In this document: positions 6,211-12,195 of the stretch, piece by piece
How the letters are laid out: the number at the start of each line of letters is the position of its first letter
How positions within the stretch are numbered: position 1 is the stretch's first letter
DNA from: Microcaldota archaeon
GTDB lineage: Archaea > Micrarchaeota > Micrarchaeia > Micrarchaeales > Micrarchaeaceae
Reading direction: 5' to 3'
Length of the DNA: 12,195 nt
NCBI GenBank assembly: GCA_021812105.1
Contig: JAKAOQ010000017.1
Location: 1-12,195, forward strand
Program-made: the position numbers and the translations under genes
Notes under the pieces: generated by a model
What the model was told of the DNA's origin: nothing
What the model saw: only the letters and a program-made list of their open reading frames with translations
Database searches by the model: none

Positions 6211-7958
6211 TGCTCGGAGCCGGAATCGAAGAGTACCTTATGACTTTAGGCGTACTCATCTCTTTCTTTGGCACTGTCGTATTCGCGTACGCGTCCAGGA
6301 AAGACATATACGGGGCGCTCAGGAATTCCGGGCTCAGGAAGGAGCACCTTCTGCTTGTCGCCGCGGTAGCGCTCGTTTTCATAGCGTTCGAGGCCATAGT
6401 AGTCAGGCCAACGCAGCTGCTCTTTTTCGACGACGTGATCTACCAGAACATGGCGCTGAACCTGCTGCACATGGGACAGGCGTGGATGTGCAACTACGGC
6501 AACGCGCTGACCTGCTTCTCCGGCCAGGTCTTCCACGAGCCGATAGGAACTTCGTTCAATCTCGCCATAGCGTTCGCGATCTTCGGCGCTAACCTGGGAG
6601 TCACGTACAACACCATGTTCTTCCTCAGCGTGATCGCGGTGCTTTTCACCTTTTTCGCAGCGCTGCTGCTGTTCGACAGCGTGGGCGCAGCGCTCTTCTC
6701 CGAGCTGCTCATAGCGCTCTCTCCGGCGCTCCTTGTCTGGGCCAGGCCCACAACTTCGGACCTTCCATCTCTCGCATACTCCGCCATAGCGATATTCGCG
6801 ATGATGGTTTTCGTGAAAAGCAAGAACGCTAGGACTCTGTCGTTCGCGGGCTTCTCGGCCGTGCTCCTCACTTACATGAAGGTATTCAACGCGCTGTACA
6901 TAGTCCTGATCCCGATACTCTACATAATCCTTGACGATAGAAGCATAAGGGATTCGATATCAAGAAACATAAAGCGGATTTCCGACAACGTATTGAACAT
7001 AAACGTGCTCGTCATACTGCTCGTGCTCGTCCTGGCGATAAGCCCTGAGGTGGGTTACGCTTATCAGCAGCTGGTATCTGGAACCTACGGAAACGGATCT
7101 TCGGTCATGATACCCAACAGCTGCGCGGTAAACAAATACGTGCCGTCAAACTCGAGCATAAGCCTGGGCAACTTCGAGCTGAACAGCTGCGCAAACGTGC
7201 TATTCTGGTTCAACGCTTACAAGAACGGCTACGTGATGCAGCCTGCCGTATTCACTCTGCTCGCCGTGCTCGGAGCCGCGGTCCTAGCGTTTGAAAACAG
7301 GAGAGTGCTACTCGCCCTAGGGCTCTGGTTTATTATAATATTTGCGATCATAACCGCGTTCTACGCGGGGGGCGTGACTTACGGTATTGACTGGCGGTTC
7401 ATGCTCGGGCTTATCGAGCAGTCGAGCCTTCTCGGAGGTTTCGGTGCGTGGGCTATACTCAAAGGATTGGGAGCGCTTGGAGAAAGGCGCGGAGGCAAGA
7501 AGCACCGCAAAGGGATTCTATACTTTGTCTTCGCCGTACTTATACTCGTAGCTTTGTTCTATCCGCTGTACAGCATGCTGCCGCAGCTTTCGATCAACCC
7601 GTCGAACATAACGCAGGCCAGGCCGGCGAGGTTCTACGAAGGCTTTGTCTACAACTACAGCAGCACGATACCGCGCGCGTGCCTTGTATTCAGCTACGAC
7701 CCGATGTTCTTCAACACGGGGGGTCTTCCGGCCGCGCAGATGGAAAACCTCTACAGCCAGCAGCAGATGAACGCGTACAGAAGCGCGTACAAATGCCTTG
7801 TGCTGGACTATGGATATTGGTGCGGCACGCCGGGCAACATCTGCCCCAGGCTCGTACCCGGGTTCGTTCCGATAAAGACCATATCAAATTCTGAGATAGG
7901 AGTTGCCTACGGATTCTATTATATCAACGTTACTCAGTCGCAGATAGAGACAGGGTAA
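6210..7958 (+). CDS. GT-C glycosyltransferase, PMT/ArnT (GT39-like) type
   Basis: A 582-aa multi-pass membrane protein translated from ATG 6210, which shares its first base with the last base of the carbamoyltransferase stop; a TTG at 6207 would add one residue. After helices at about 9-27 and 45-62 comes the first outside loop with QLLFFDDVIYQNMALNLL: Asp74-Asp75 sit where GT39 enzymes have their catalytic acidic pair. FHEPIGTSFNLAIAFAIFG (108-126) matches the family E-P-G segment, and IDWRF (393-397) matches the later conserved Arg region. About ten more helices follow up to 456. Residues 457-582 are outside, with four Cys (491, 529, 538, 545) that could pair, and several N-x-S/T sites. Such enzymes move a sugar from a polyprenyl-phosphate donor to a protein or lipid outside the membrane. 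Donor and acceptor cannot be read from the sequence. Co-transcribed and translationally coupled with the carbamoyltransferase. Confidence 0.82.
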   Translation: MLGAGIEEYLMTLGVLISFFGTVVFAYASRKDIYGALRNSGLRKEHLLLVAAVALVFIAFEAIVVRPTQLLFFDDVIYQNMALNLLHMGQAWMCNYGNALTCFSGQVFHEPIGTSFNLAIAFAIFGANLGVTYNTMFFLSVIAVLFTFFAALLLFDSVGAALFSELLIALSPALLVWARPTTSDLPSLAYSAIAIFAMMVFVKSKNARTLSFAGFSAVLLTYMKVFNALYIVLIPILYIILDDRSIRDSISRNIKRISDNVLNINVLVILLVLVLAISPEVGYAYQQLVSGTYGNGSSVMIPNSCAVNKYVPSNSSISLGNFELNSCANVLFWFNAYKNGYVMQPAVFTLLAVLGAAVLAFENRRVLLALGLWFIIIFAIITAFYAGGVTYGIDWRFMLGLIEQSSLLGGFGAWAILKGLGALGERRGGKKHRKGILYFVFAVLILVALFYPLYSMLPQLSINPSNITQARPARFYEGFVYNYSSTIPRACLVFSYDPMFFNTGGLPAAQMENLYSQQQMNAYRSAYKCLVLDYGYWCGTPGNICPRLVPGFVPIKTISNSEIGVAYGFYYINVTQSQIETG

Positions 7959-7968
7959 CCTAGCCCGC

Positions 7969-8667
7969 TCATAGATTGCGCAGTATGGTGCTGAGTATAA
8001 TGTATCCGTCGCGGAAGGTTTTCAGCTTTGCAGAGCCGCCGCCGCGCGCCTTTTCGTAGCTCGGCACCTCGAGTATCTTCAGGCCCGCCTTCTGCGCCTT
8101 TATGTTCATCTCTGTCTCGATGCCGAACCCCTTCTCCTCGAGATTCAGGCGCTTCAGGGCGGATCTGGAAAAGCTCCTGTATCCGTAGCACATGTCTGTA
8201 TAGTGCGAGCCGTACATGATATTTACCATCGTGACGAACGCCTTGTCCCCGAACTTCCTTATGAGGGGCATGTCTTCAGAGCCGCCGCCCACCAGGAACC
8301 TTGAGCCCATGCATACGTCGTATCCCGCCTCTATGCCGGCTATAAGAAGCTTGAGTTCCTTCGGCCTGTTGGAGAGGTCGGCGTCCATAGATATCAGTAT
8401 GCTGCCGCGCGCGTGCTTGAACCCGTAGATCAGCGCGAAACCCTTGCCGCCTTCCGGCGGAACGAGGACCCTTGCTCCAAGTTCCCTCGCGATTGGCCGC
8501 GTGTCGTCCCTGGATCTGGAGTCGTCAACTACGATTATCTCGTAGCTGTATCCGTCCATGACGCGCTTCACCTCCCTTATCGTCCTGCTTATGCTTCTGC
8601 CTTCGTTGAACGTAGGTATTATGATGCTTATGTATGGAGTTTTGTTTTTGCTCAATGACCCAACCAT
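7969..8667 (-). CDS. DPM1-like family 2 glycosyltransferase (polyprenyl/dolichyl-phosphate sugar synthase type)
   Basis: A 232-aa soluble GT-A enzyme without a membrane anchor. It shows ISIIIPTFNEG (13-23), VVDDSRSRDDT (46-56) in place of the usual DDGSxDGT, the metal-binding MDADLSNRP (94-102) with the DxD at 95-97, GSRFLVGG, then TDMCYGYRSFSR and a basic ARGGGSAKLKTFRDG segment, all in the order of DPM1-like archaeal enzymes. These take a nucleotide sugar and make a polyprenyl-phosphate sugar on the inner face of the membrane, which supplies GT-C transferases. The sugar is not readable. It lies nine bases downstream of the surface-protein gene and is surely in the same transcript. It converges on the GT-C gene at a 10-bp gap. 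Length is typical of forms lacking the C-terminal helices. Confidence 0.9.
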   Translation of the reverse strand: MVGSLSKNKTPYISIIIPTFNEGRSISRTIREVKRVMDGYSYEIIVVDDSRSRDDTRPIARELGARVLVPPEGGKGFALIYGFKHARGSILISMDADLSNRPKELKLLIAGIEAGYDVCMGSRFLVGGGSEDMPLIRKFGDKAFVTMVNIMYGSHYTDMCYGYRSFSRSALKRLNLEEKGFGIETEMNIKAQKAGLKILEVPSYEKARGGGSAKLKTFRDGYIILSTILRNL

Positions 8668-8676
8668 GTAGCACGC

Positions 8677-9489
8677 CTATCTCTTTTCGTGCTGCTTCTT
8701 CTCGCCCCTTCTCTTTACCAGCGCCACGGCGATCAGCACAAGTATTACGGCGACTATGCCCGCTATCAGCGCGATCAGAAGGTAAGCGGGATGCGACCCC
8801 CCGGAACCCACGGGGAACAGAAGAACGTTGTTTAATAGATACCCGTAGTGCCTGCCTCCTGAAACATACGATATTATCGCGCTTATAGTGAACGAGGCGC
8901 CGCTTATGTGCGGCGAAGTGATGTTGAAAAGCATAGTGGATATACTGTCAGGAGGCATGCGAAGGGTCAGGTTTGCGGGATTTATCGTGAAGGTCGGGGG
9001 TGCAAGAACGAAAGCCGTAACGTTTAACGGAACTGACGAAAGGCTGGCCAGGGAGAGCGTGAGCCTCTTCGGAGTTATGTTGGAGCTCTGCACGCTCAAA
9101 AGGCTGCGCGTGGAGTTTAATACGGAGTACATGCACGGGAAAGTTGAAAGGTACTGCGATGAGCCCTGATCGTACTCCAGCAGGAATCCACCTACGTAAG
9201 TGCCGGGATACGAAAAGTTCGAGGTATGGAAGGCGAAGGAGACGTTGCTCGAGGACCCGAGGGCGGACAGGTTCTCCGACTGCTCGTATGTAGAGAGGCC
9301 GAAGAGCCTGGGCACGATGAGAAGGTTGGTAGCCGTGCCGTCTCCGGTATTAGACAGGTAGAAGTAGAGTGTGCTGTTGTTAGCGGTAAGCGTCTGACCG
9401 GTGCACGTACCAGTAAGCGTAACGGTAGAAGCGCCAGAGTAGCCGAAAAGAGCTGCCAGTGCGACAAAGGCTATGAGCAATTGTTTCAT
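8677..9489 (-). CDS. Secreted, membrane-anchored beta-rich surface protein with many N-glycosylation sites
   Basis: A 270-aa protein from ATG 9489 (MKQLLIAFVALAALF). An earlier in-frame GTG at 9498 would put residues MLW ahead of the signal peptide and has no better ribosome site. Residues 1-20 are a signal peptide ending GYSGA, 21-230 are outside, 235-258 form one membrane helix, and the tail KRRGEKKQHEKR stays inside. The outside part has alternating hydrophobic and polar strands and may hold two Ig-like or NEW3/CARDB-like sandwiches (about 21-125 and 130-228). Cys29 and Cys119 could close the first. I count ten N-x-S/T sequons (two overlapping at 38-40) in about 210 residues. No catalytic motif is seen. 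First gene of an operon with the DPM1-like enzyme, so it may be a glycosylated substrate or a scaffold for the transferases. Domain family is not certain. Confidence 0.75.
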   Translation of the reverse strand: MKQLLIAFVALAALFGYSGASTVTLTGTCTGQTLTANNSTLYFYLSNTGDGTATNLLIVPRLFGLSTYEQSENLSALGSSSNVSFAFHTSNFSYPGTYVGGFLLEYDQGSSQYLSTFPCMYSVLNSTRSLLSVQSSNITPKRLTLSLASLSSVPLNVTAFVLAPPTFTINPANLTLRMPPDSISTMLFNITSPHISGASFTISAIISYVSGGRHYGYLLNNVLLFPVGSGGSHPAYLLIALIAGIVAVILVLIAVALVKRRGEKKQHEKR

Positions 9490-9540
9490 CCACAACACAA
9501 GTACACCCGCGTCTTCTTCCTACTGTGTATTCGATAGACA

Positions 9541-9551
9541 TAAATATTAAG
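9541..9551 (-). promoter_or_regulatory. Candidate TATA promoter of the surface protein/GT2 operon
   Basis: On the minus strand this reads TTAATATTTA, about 56 bp ahead of ATG 9489. Predicted RNA start is near 9518 with a leader of about 30 bases that lacks a strong Shine-Dalgarno element. It sits back to back with the plus-strand TATA block at 9559-9571. Confidence 0.45.
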
Positions 9552-9558
9552 AAAAAGA

Positions 9559-9571
9559 TAATATAAAATAT
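9559..9571 (+). promoter_or_regulatory. Candidate TATA promoter of the radical SAM gene
   Basis: TAATATAAAATAT is a good TATA-box match. RNA would start about 25 bp downstream near 9592-9596, giving a leader of about 30 bases that contains the GGAGGT ribosome site at 9612-9617. Confidence 0.5.
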
Positions 9572-9610
9572 ATGCCTTTCCCTTTCAATTCTCAGTAGGC
9601 ATTTAACGGC

Positions 9611-9617
9611 AGGAGGT
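9611..9617 (+). promoter_or_regulatory. Strong Shine-Dalgarno site of the radical SAM gene
   Basis: AGGAGGT at 9611-9617 is the best ribosome binding site in the window and lies seven bases before ATG 9625, which fixes that start over the ATG at 9631. Confidence 0.75.
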
Positions 9618-9624
9618 CGGCACA

Positions 9625-10686
9625 ATGGCTATGGAACTATCTGGTCTTGCATACACGGCGCTAAAGAGCAACTTCTCAAGGCTCGGCAGGCCGTACAAGC
9701 TCAACTTCGCGATAACGATGCACTGCCAGTCCAGGTGCCTCACGTGCAACATCTGGCAGCTCAAGCCTTCGAACGAGCTCACGATAGACGAGATAAAGGA
9801 ATTCGCAAGGAAGAACAACTACTTCAGGTGGATAGAGATCACGGGAGGCGAGCCGTTCCTGAGGAGCGACATAGTTGAAATAGTCAAGGCGTTCAGGGAG
9901 AACTCGAAAGGGCTGTACGTTGTGACGATACCTACAAACTCGCTCGTGAACGCGGACTTGGTGGTGAAGAGGCTGGGTGAGATACTCGAGCTGGGCATAC
10001 CAAAAGTAGTAATAACGCTCAGCCTCGACGGATACAGGGAGCTGCACGACAAGATAAGGGGCATACCCGGTAACTACGACAGGGTTATGGAGATGCGCGC
10101 GAGGCTGAAGGAGCTGCAGAAGGCGCACGGGAACCTGAGCTTCGTGTTCGGCTATACTATGAGCTCGTACAACTCGGGGCAGCTGATGGAGACGTTCAGG
10201 AGGGTGAAGGCTGACGTACCCGAAGTGAGCTTCAACGATTTTCACATAAACCTCGCGCAGGAGTCGGACAACTACTACCACAACACGGGCAGCACGAACT
10301 ACAAGGTTGACAATTCAAAGGCGGCTGAGGAGATAGCAGAATTTATCAAGGGGAGAAAGACCTCGATCAAACTGGAGCAGATAGTAGAGAGCGCCTTCCT
10401 CAGGAACCTGGTAAAGTTCGCCAGGACGGGAAGGGCGCCGCTGAGGAGCAGGAGCATGGAAGCCTCGCTGTTCGTGGACAACATGGGCAACGTGTACCCT
10501 TCGATAATGTGGGGAAGGAAGGTAGGAAACCTCAGGGATATGGAGTTCGACCTGTCGAAAGTGTGGGACGGCGAGGACGCGAAGGAGATAAGGGAGCTGA
10601 TACGCAAGGGCATGGAGCCGGTGCACTGGACTTCTTGCGAGGCCTACCAGTCGCTCACTGGCAACATACCGAAGCTCATACTCTGA
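9625..10686 (+). CDS. Radical SAM enzyme with SPASM-like C-terminus lacking the auxiliary-cluster cysteines
   Basis: A 353-aa cytoplasmic protein. MHCQSRCLTCNIW supplies the SAM-cluster motif C-x3-C-x2-C (Cys34, Cys38, Cys41); ITGGEPFLR (Gly-Gly-Glu at 74-76) binds the SAM amino group, and ITLSLDGYRELHDKIRG is the typical strand-four segment. It should therefore bind one 4Fe-4S cluster and cleave SAM. The tail looks like a SPASM or twitch region: SLFVDNMGNVYPS-IMWGRKVGNLRD, where GNVYPC is usual but residue 293 is Ser, and later VHWTSCEAYQS with Cys338. Only four Cys occur in the whole protein, so no full auxiliary cluster can be built from its own cysteines. Substrate is unknown; members of this broad family modify peptides, sugars or lipids. 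It is divergent from the surface-protein operon, which suggests, without proving, a role in envelope biosynthesis. It ends six bases from the converging permease gene. Confidence 0.9.
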   Translation: MAMELSGLAYTALKSNFSRLGRPYKLNFAITMHCQSRCLTCNIWQLKPSNELTIDEIKEFARKNNYFRWIEITGGEPFLRSDIVEIVKAFRENSKGLYVVTIPTNSLVNADLVVKRLGEILELGIPKVVITLSLDGYRELHDKIRGIPGNYDRVMEMRARLKELQKAHGNLSFVFGYTMSSYNSGQLMETFRRVKADVPEVSFNDFHINLAQESDNYYHNTGSTNYKVDNSKAAEEIAEFIKGRKTSIKLEQIVESAFLRNLVKFARTGRAPLRSRSMEASLFVDNMGNVYPSIMWGRKVGNLRDMEFDLSKVWDGEDAKEIRELIRKGMEPVHWTSCEAYQSLTGNIPKLIL

Positions 10687-10692
10687 TAGGGG

Positions 10693-12081
10693 CTAGATCC
10701 TCTCTTCCCTGCTTCTTCCGAATTCTCTTACGGCGCTGCGTACCGGTATCTCCTTGCTTATGTACTTCTCGATTTTCTTTAGGGCCCTGGATGACTTGTA
10801 GAAGTAGTACAGCATTCCGAGCGCTACTACAATGAGCACGAAAACTATAGGCTGAACACCCATAGAGAGAGTTATCAGGATGGTAGCGGCCGCACCGAGT
10901 ATTGGTATTGGTGCAAAATACTTGCTGCCGCTCAGGTACTTGGCCCCTGGATTTTTGCCGCGAAGCCTAAGGTTCAGGTTCAGCGCGGAGATGTTGACTA
11001 TGAAGTAGGAGAGCAGTATCGAGACGTTGGCGATCTCCACTATAGTCAGGAACGATGCGAAAGCGAGGAAGGCTATCCCCAGGAACGAGGACAGAAGTAT
11101 CGAGTAGATGGGGGTAGAAAACCTGTCCAGGAAGTCCAGGCGGCCGGGAAGCTCGTTGTCCCTGCTCATCGCGAAGAACACCCTCGAAGTGCCGAGTATA
11201 CCCGTAAGGAGAACACCGGCCGTGGCGGTTATTCCGCCGAGCGCTATTATCACGTCAACTACCGGATTGTGCAGGGTCGATATGGCGAACGAGAGAGGAG
11301 AGGCGGACTTGTCTATGAGCGAGAACGGAACCAGGCCGAGCGCCGTTATCGCCACGAGCACGTACAGCACGGCCGATATCAATACCGAGACTATTATGGC
11401 GTAGGGTATCGTCCTCTCCGGCCTTACCACTTCCTCGCTGACCGTCGTGACGCGCGAGAAGCCGGTGAACGCGAAGAATATCAGGGCTGTTCCTTCTATG
11501 AGCCCTCCGGCGCCCTTCTGGAAGAAGCCGCTGAAGTTCTGCGTGTGGAAGTACAGCATCCCGAAGGCAACGAATAGGGACAGGACGAGCACGTTTATTA
11601 TTACAAGGCCGAAAAGGGTCTTTGCCGAGTTCTTGATGCCCAGTATGTTTATGATCATGAAGGCGAGTATCGAGGGTATCGCGAAGTAGACGTTGCTGAC
11701 CGTAAGATGAAATAGGGCGTCTATGTAGCTTCCGAGGCTCAGGGATACCGCCGAAAGGGCTATTATGTTCCCGAAGGTCCAGAGCAGCCCGCCCAGGAAT
11801 CCTGAGAACGGTGAAAGGGTCTCCTTAGAGTACTCGTAGACTCCGCCCTCCTTTGCGACGTGCCTCGCTATCTCGGAAAAGCTCAGGCCCGTGAGCAGGG
11901 CTATAAAGGCCGCGATTATTATTGAGAGCACTACCGCGGGGCCGGACGCGCCGGTAGCAAGGCCCATTATCACGAATATGCCGGCGCCTATTATCGCGCC
12001 GAGGTTTATGATTATGGCGTCCCTGAGTGTGAGGGCGCGGCGAAGTTTGTGCTGCGTCTGTCCGCTCGGCATATATCTCAT
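10693..12081 (-). CDS. APC-superfamily amino acid permease
   Basis: A 462-aa inner-membrane transporter with about twelve helices, length normal for the family. LGAIIGAGIFVIMG (27-40) is the unwound helix-1 substrate motif, followed by SGPAVVLSIIIAAFIALLTG-like helix 2 and FSEIARHVAKEGGVYEYS. FFAFTGFSRVTTVSEEV (202-218) followed by PERTIPYAI is the helix-6 region, and RVFFAMSRDNELPG (300-313) is the conserved loop after helix 8. The closest relatives are probably CAT or YjeH-like members; the substrate amino acid cannot be told. Start is taken at ATG 12081 (MRYMPSGQ); ATG 12072 is possible, and the in-frame TTG at 12129 directly abuts a TATA box, so is rejected. A hairpin lies just upstream of the start. 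Stands alone, divergent from the edge gene and convergent with the radical SAM gene. Confidence 0.92.
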   Translation of the reverse strand: MRYMPSGQTQHKLRRALTLRDAIIINLGAIIGAGIFVIMGLATGASGPAVVLSIIIAAFIALLTGLSFSEIARHVAKEGGVYEYSKETLSPFSGFLGGLLWTFGNIIALSAVSLSLGSYIDALFHLTVSNVYFAIPSILAFMIINILGIKNSAKTLFGLVIINVLVLSLFVAFGMLYFHTQNFSGFFQKGAGGLIEGTALIFFAFTGFSRVTTVSEEVVRPERTIPYAIIVSVLISAVLYVLVAITALGLVPFSLIDKSASPLSFAISTLHNPVVDVIIALGGITATAGVLLTGILGTSRVFFAMSRDNELPGRLDFLDRFSTPIYSILLSSFLGIAFLAFASFLTIVEIANVSILLSYFIVNISALNLNLRLRGKNPGAKYLSGSKYFAPIPILGAAATILITLSMGVQPIVFVLIVVALGMLYYFYKSSRALKKIEKYISKEIPVRSAVREFGRSREERI

Positions 12082-12083
12082 CG

Positions 12084-12103
12084 TGCCGGCGGAGTAGCCG
12101 GCA
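12084..12103 (-). promoter_or_regulatory. GC-rich hairpin two bases before the permease start codon
   Basis: On the minus strand TGCCGGC-TACTCC-GCCGGCA forms a perfect seven-pair stem with a six-base loop, ending two bases before ATG 12081, exactly where a ribosome site should lie. No Shine-Dalgarno sequence is visible there. It may limit translation initiation, or act as a protein-binding dyad in DNA. If transcription starts from the nearer TATA-like box, most of the 5' arm would not be transcribed. Confidence 0.45.
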
Positions 12104-12111
12104 GTACAACA

Positions 12112-12146
12112 ACCATTTATGATTGGCAAGGTTTATACTATTTATC
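12112..12146. promoter_or_regulatory. Divergent promoter region of permease and edge gene
   Basis: Two TATA-like boxes occur: CATAAATG (minus reading, 12113-12120) and AGTATAAAC (minus reading, 12131-12139). The farther box would start permease RNA near 12108 and the nearer one near 12090. Both blocks also read as TATA-like on the plus strand (CATTTATG and GTTTATACTATTTA). The two promoters therefore overlap. Confidence 0.4.
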
Positions 12147-12152
12147 GCTGCA

Positions 12153-12195
12153 GTGCTGAAGATTTTGTTCGTGCGGATGGAACGCTGTGGAGGGG
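12153..12195 (+). CDS. Possible partial gene start at right edge, glycosyltransferase-like N-terminus
   Basis: From GTG 12153 an open frame of 14 codons runs off the window and reads MLKILFVRMERCGG. A short basic start, a KILFV strand and a loop with Gly-Gly is how many GT-B (family 4) glycosyltransferases begin, which would suit the neighbourhood. Fourteen residues are far too few for a firm call, and no Shine-Dalgarno element precedes the GTG, so a leaderless message or another start (TTG 12165, ATG 12177, same frame) is possible. Confidence 0.3.
   Translation, partial: MLKILFVRMERCGG

Noticed and set aside
9676..10281. Open frame of 201 codons on the minus strand over the radical SAM gene
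   Set aside because: A shadow of the radical SAM gene, whose cysteine motif and strong ribosome site are clear.
1..12195. CRISPR arrays, insertion sequences, transposase genes, integrase sites
   Set aside because: I looked for regularly spaced repeats, transposase motifs and terminal inverted repeats and saw none; short repeats such as CATTTAGC at 4453-4470 are too small to mean a mobile element.

Overview
This is an archaeal chromosome segment. The evidence is an archaeal-type threonyl-tRNA synthetase with its D-Tyr-tRNA-deacylase-like editing domain, promoters that look like TATA boxes with very short leaders, GGTGAT-type ribosome binding sites, frequent AGG (Arg) and ATA (Ile) codons, and a DPM1-like glycosyltransferase beside GT-C membrane glycosyltransferases. 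A small two-helix VirB2/TrbC-like protein at the left edge resembles proteins I associate with DPANN archaea, Micrarchaeota in particular. That placement is inference; no rRNA or other decisive marker is present. All three stop codons are used normally.

Layout, left to right. (1) Positions 1-233, minus strand: the start of a pilin-like membrane protein, cut by the window edge. (2) Positions 234-540: a non-coding stretch holding divergent promoters, a perfect palindrome over the thrS TATA region and a weak candidate RNA fold. (3) 541-2424, plus: thrS. (4) 2447-4366, minus: a multi-pass GT-C-like membrane protein with an outside C-terminal domain. (5) 4504-6210 and 6210-7958, plus: a NodU/CmcH/TobZ-type O-carbamoyltransferase whose stop overlaps the start of a PMT/ArnT-like GT-C glycosyltransferase. 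(6) 7969-8667 and 8677-9489, minus: a two-gene operon of a DPM1-like GT2 enzyme and a signal-peptide, sequon-rich, membrane-anchored surface protein. (7) 9625-10686, plus: a radical SAM enzyme with a degenerate SPASM-like tail. (8) 10693-12081, minus: an APC-family amino acid permease with a GC-rich hairpin next to its start codon. (9) 12153-12195, plus: possibly the first codons of another gene.

Positions 2447-10686 read as a cell-surface glycosylation neighbourhood. The GT2 enzyme would load a sugar on a polyprenyl/dolichyl phosphate carrier, the GT-C enzymes would transfer sugars outside the membrane, the carbamoyltransferase would decorate a sugar (or another metabolite) with a carbamoyl group, and the surface protein with many N-x-S/T sites could be an acceptor. 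The place of the radical SAM enzyme in this is unknown. The synthetase and permease flank the cluster as housekeeping genes. The most surprising single observation is an aspartate in the synthetase exactly where the active-site zinc cysteine is expected.
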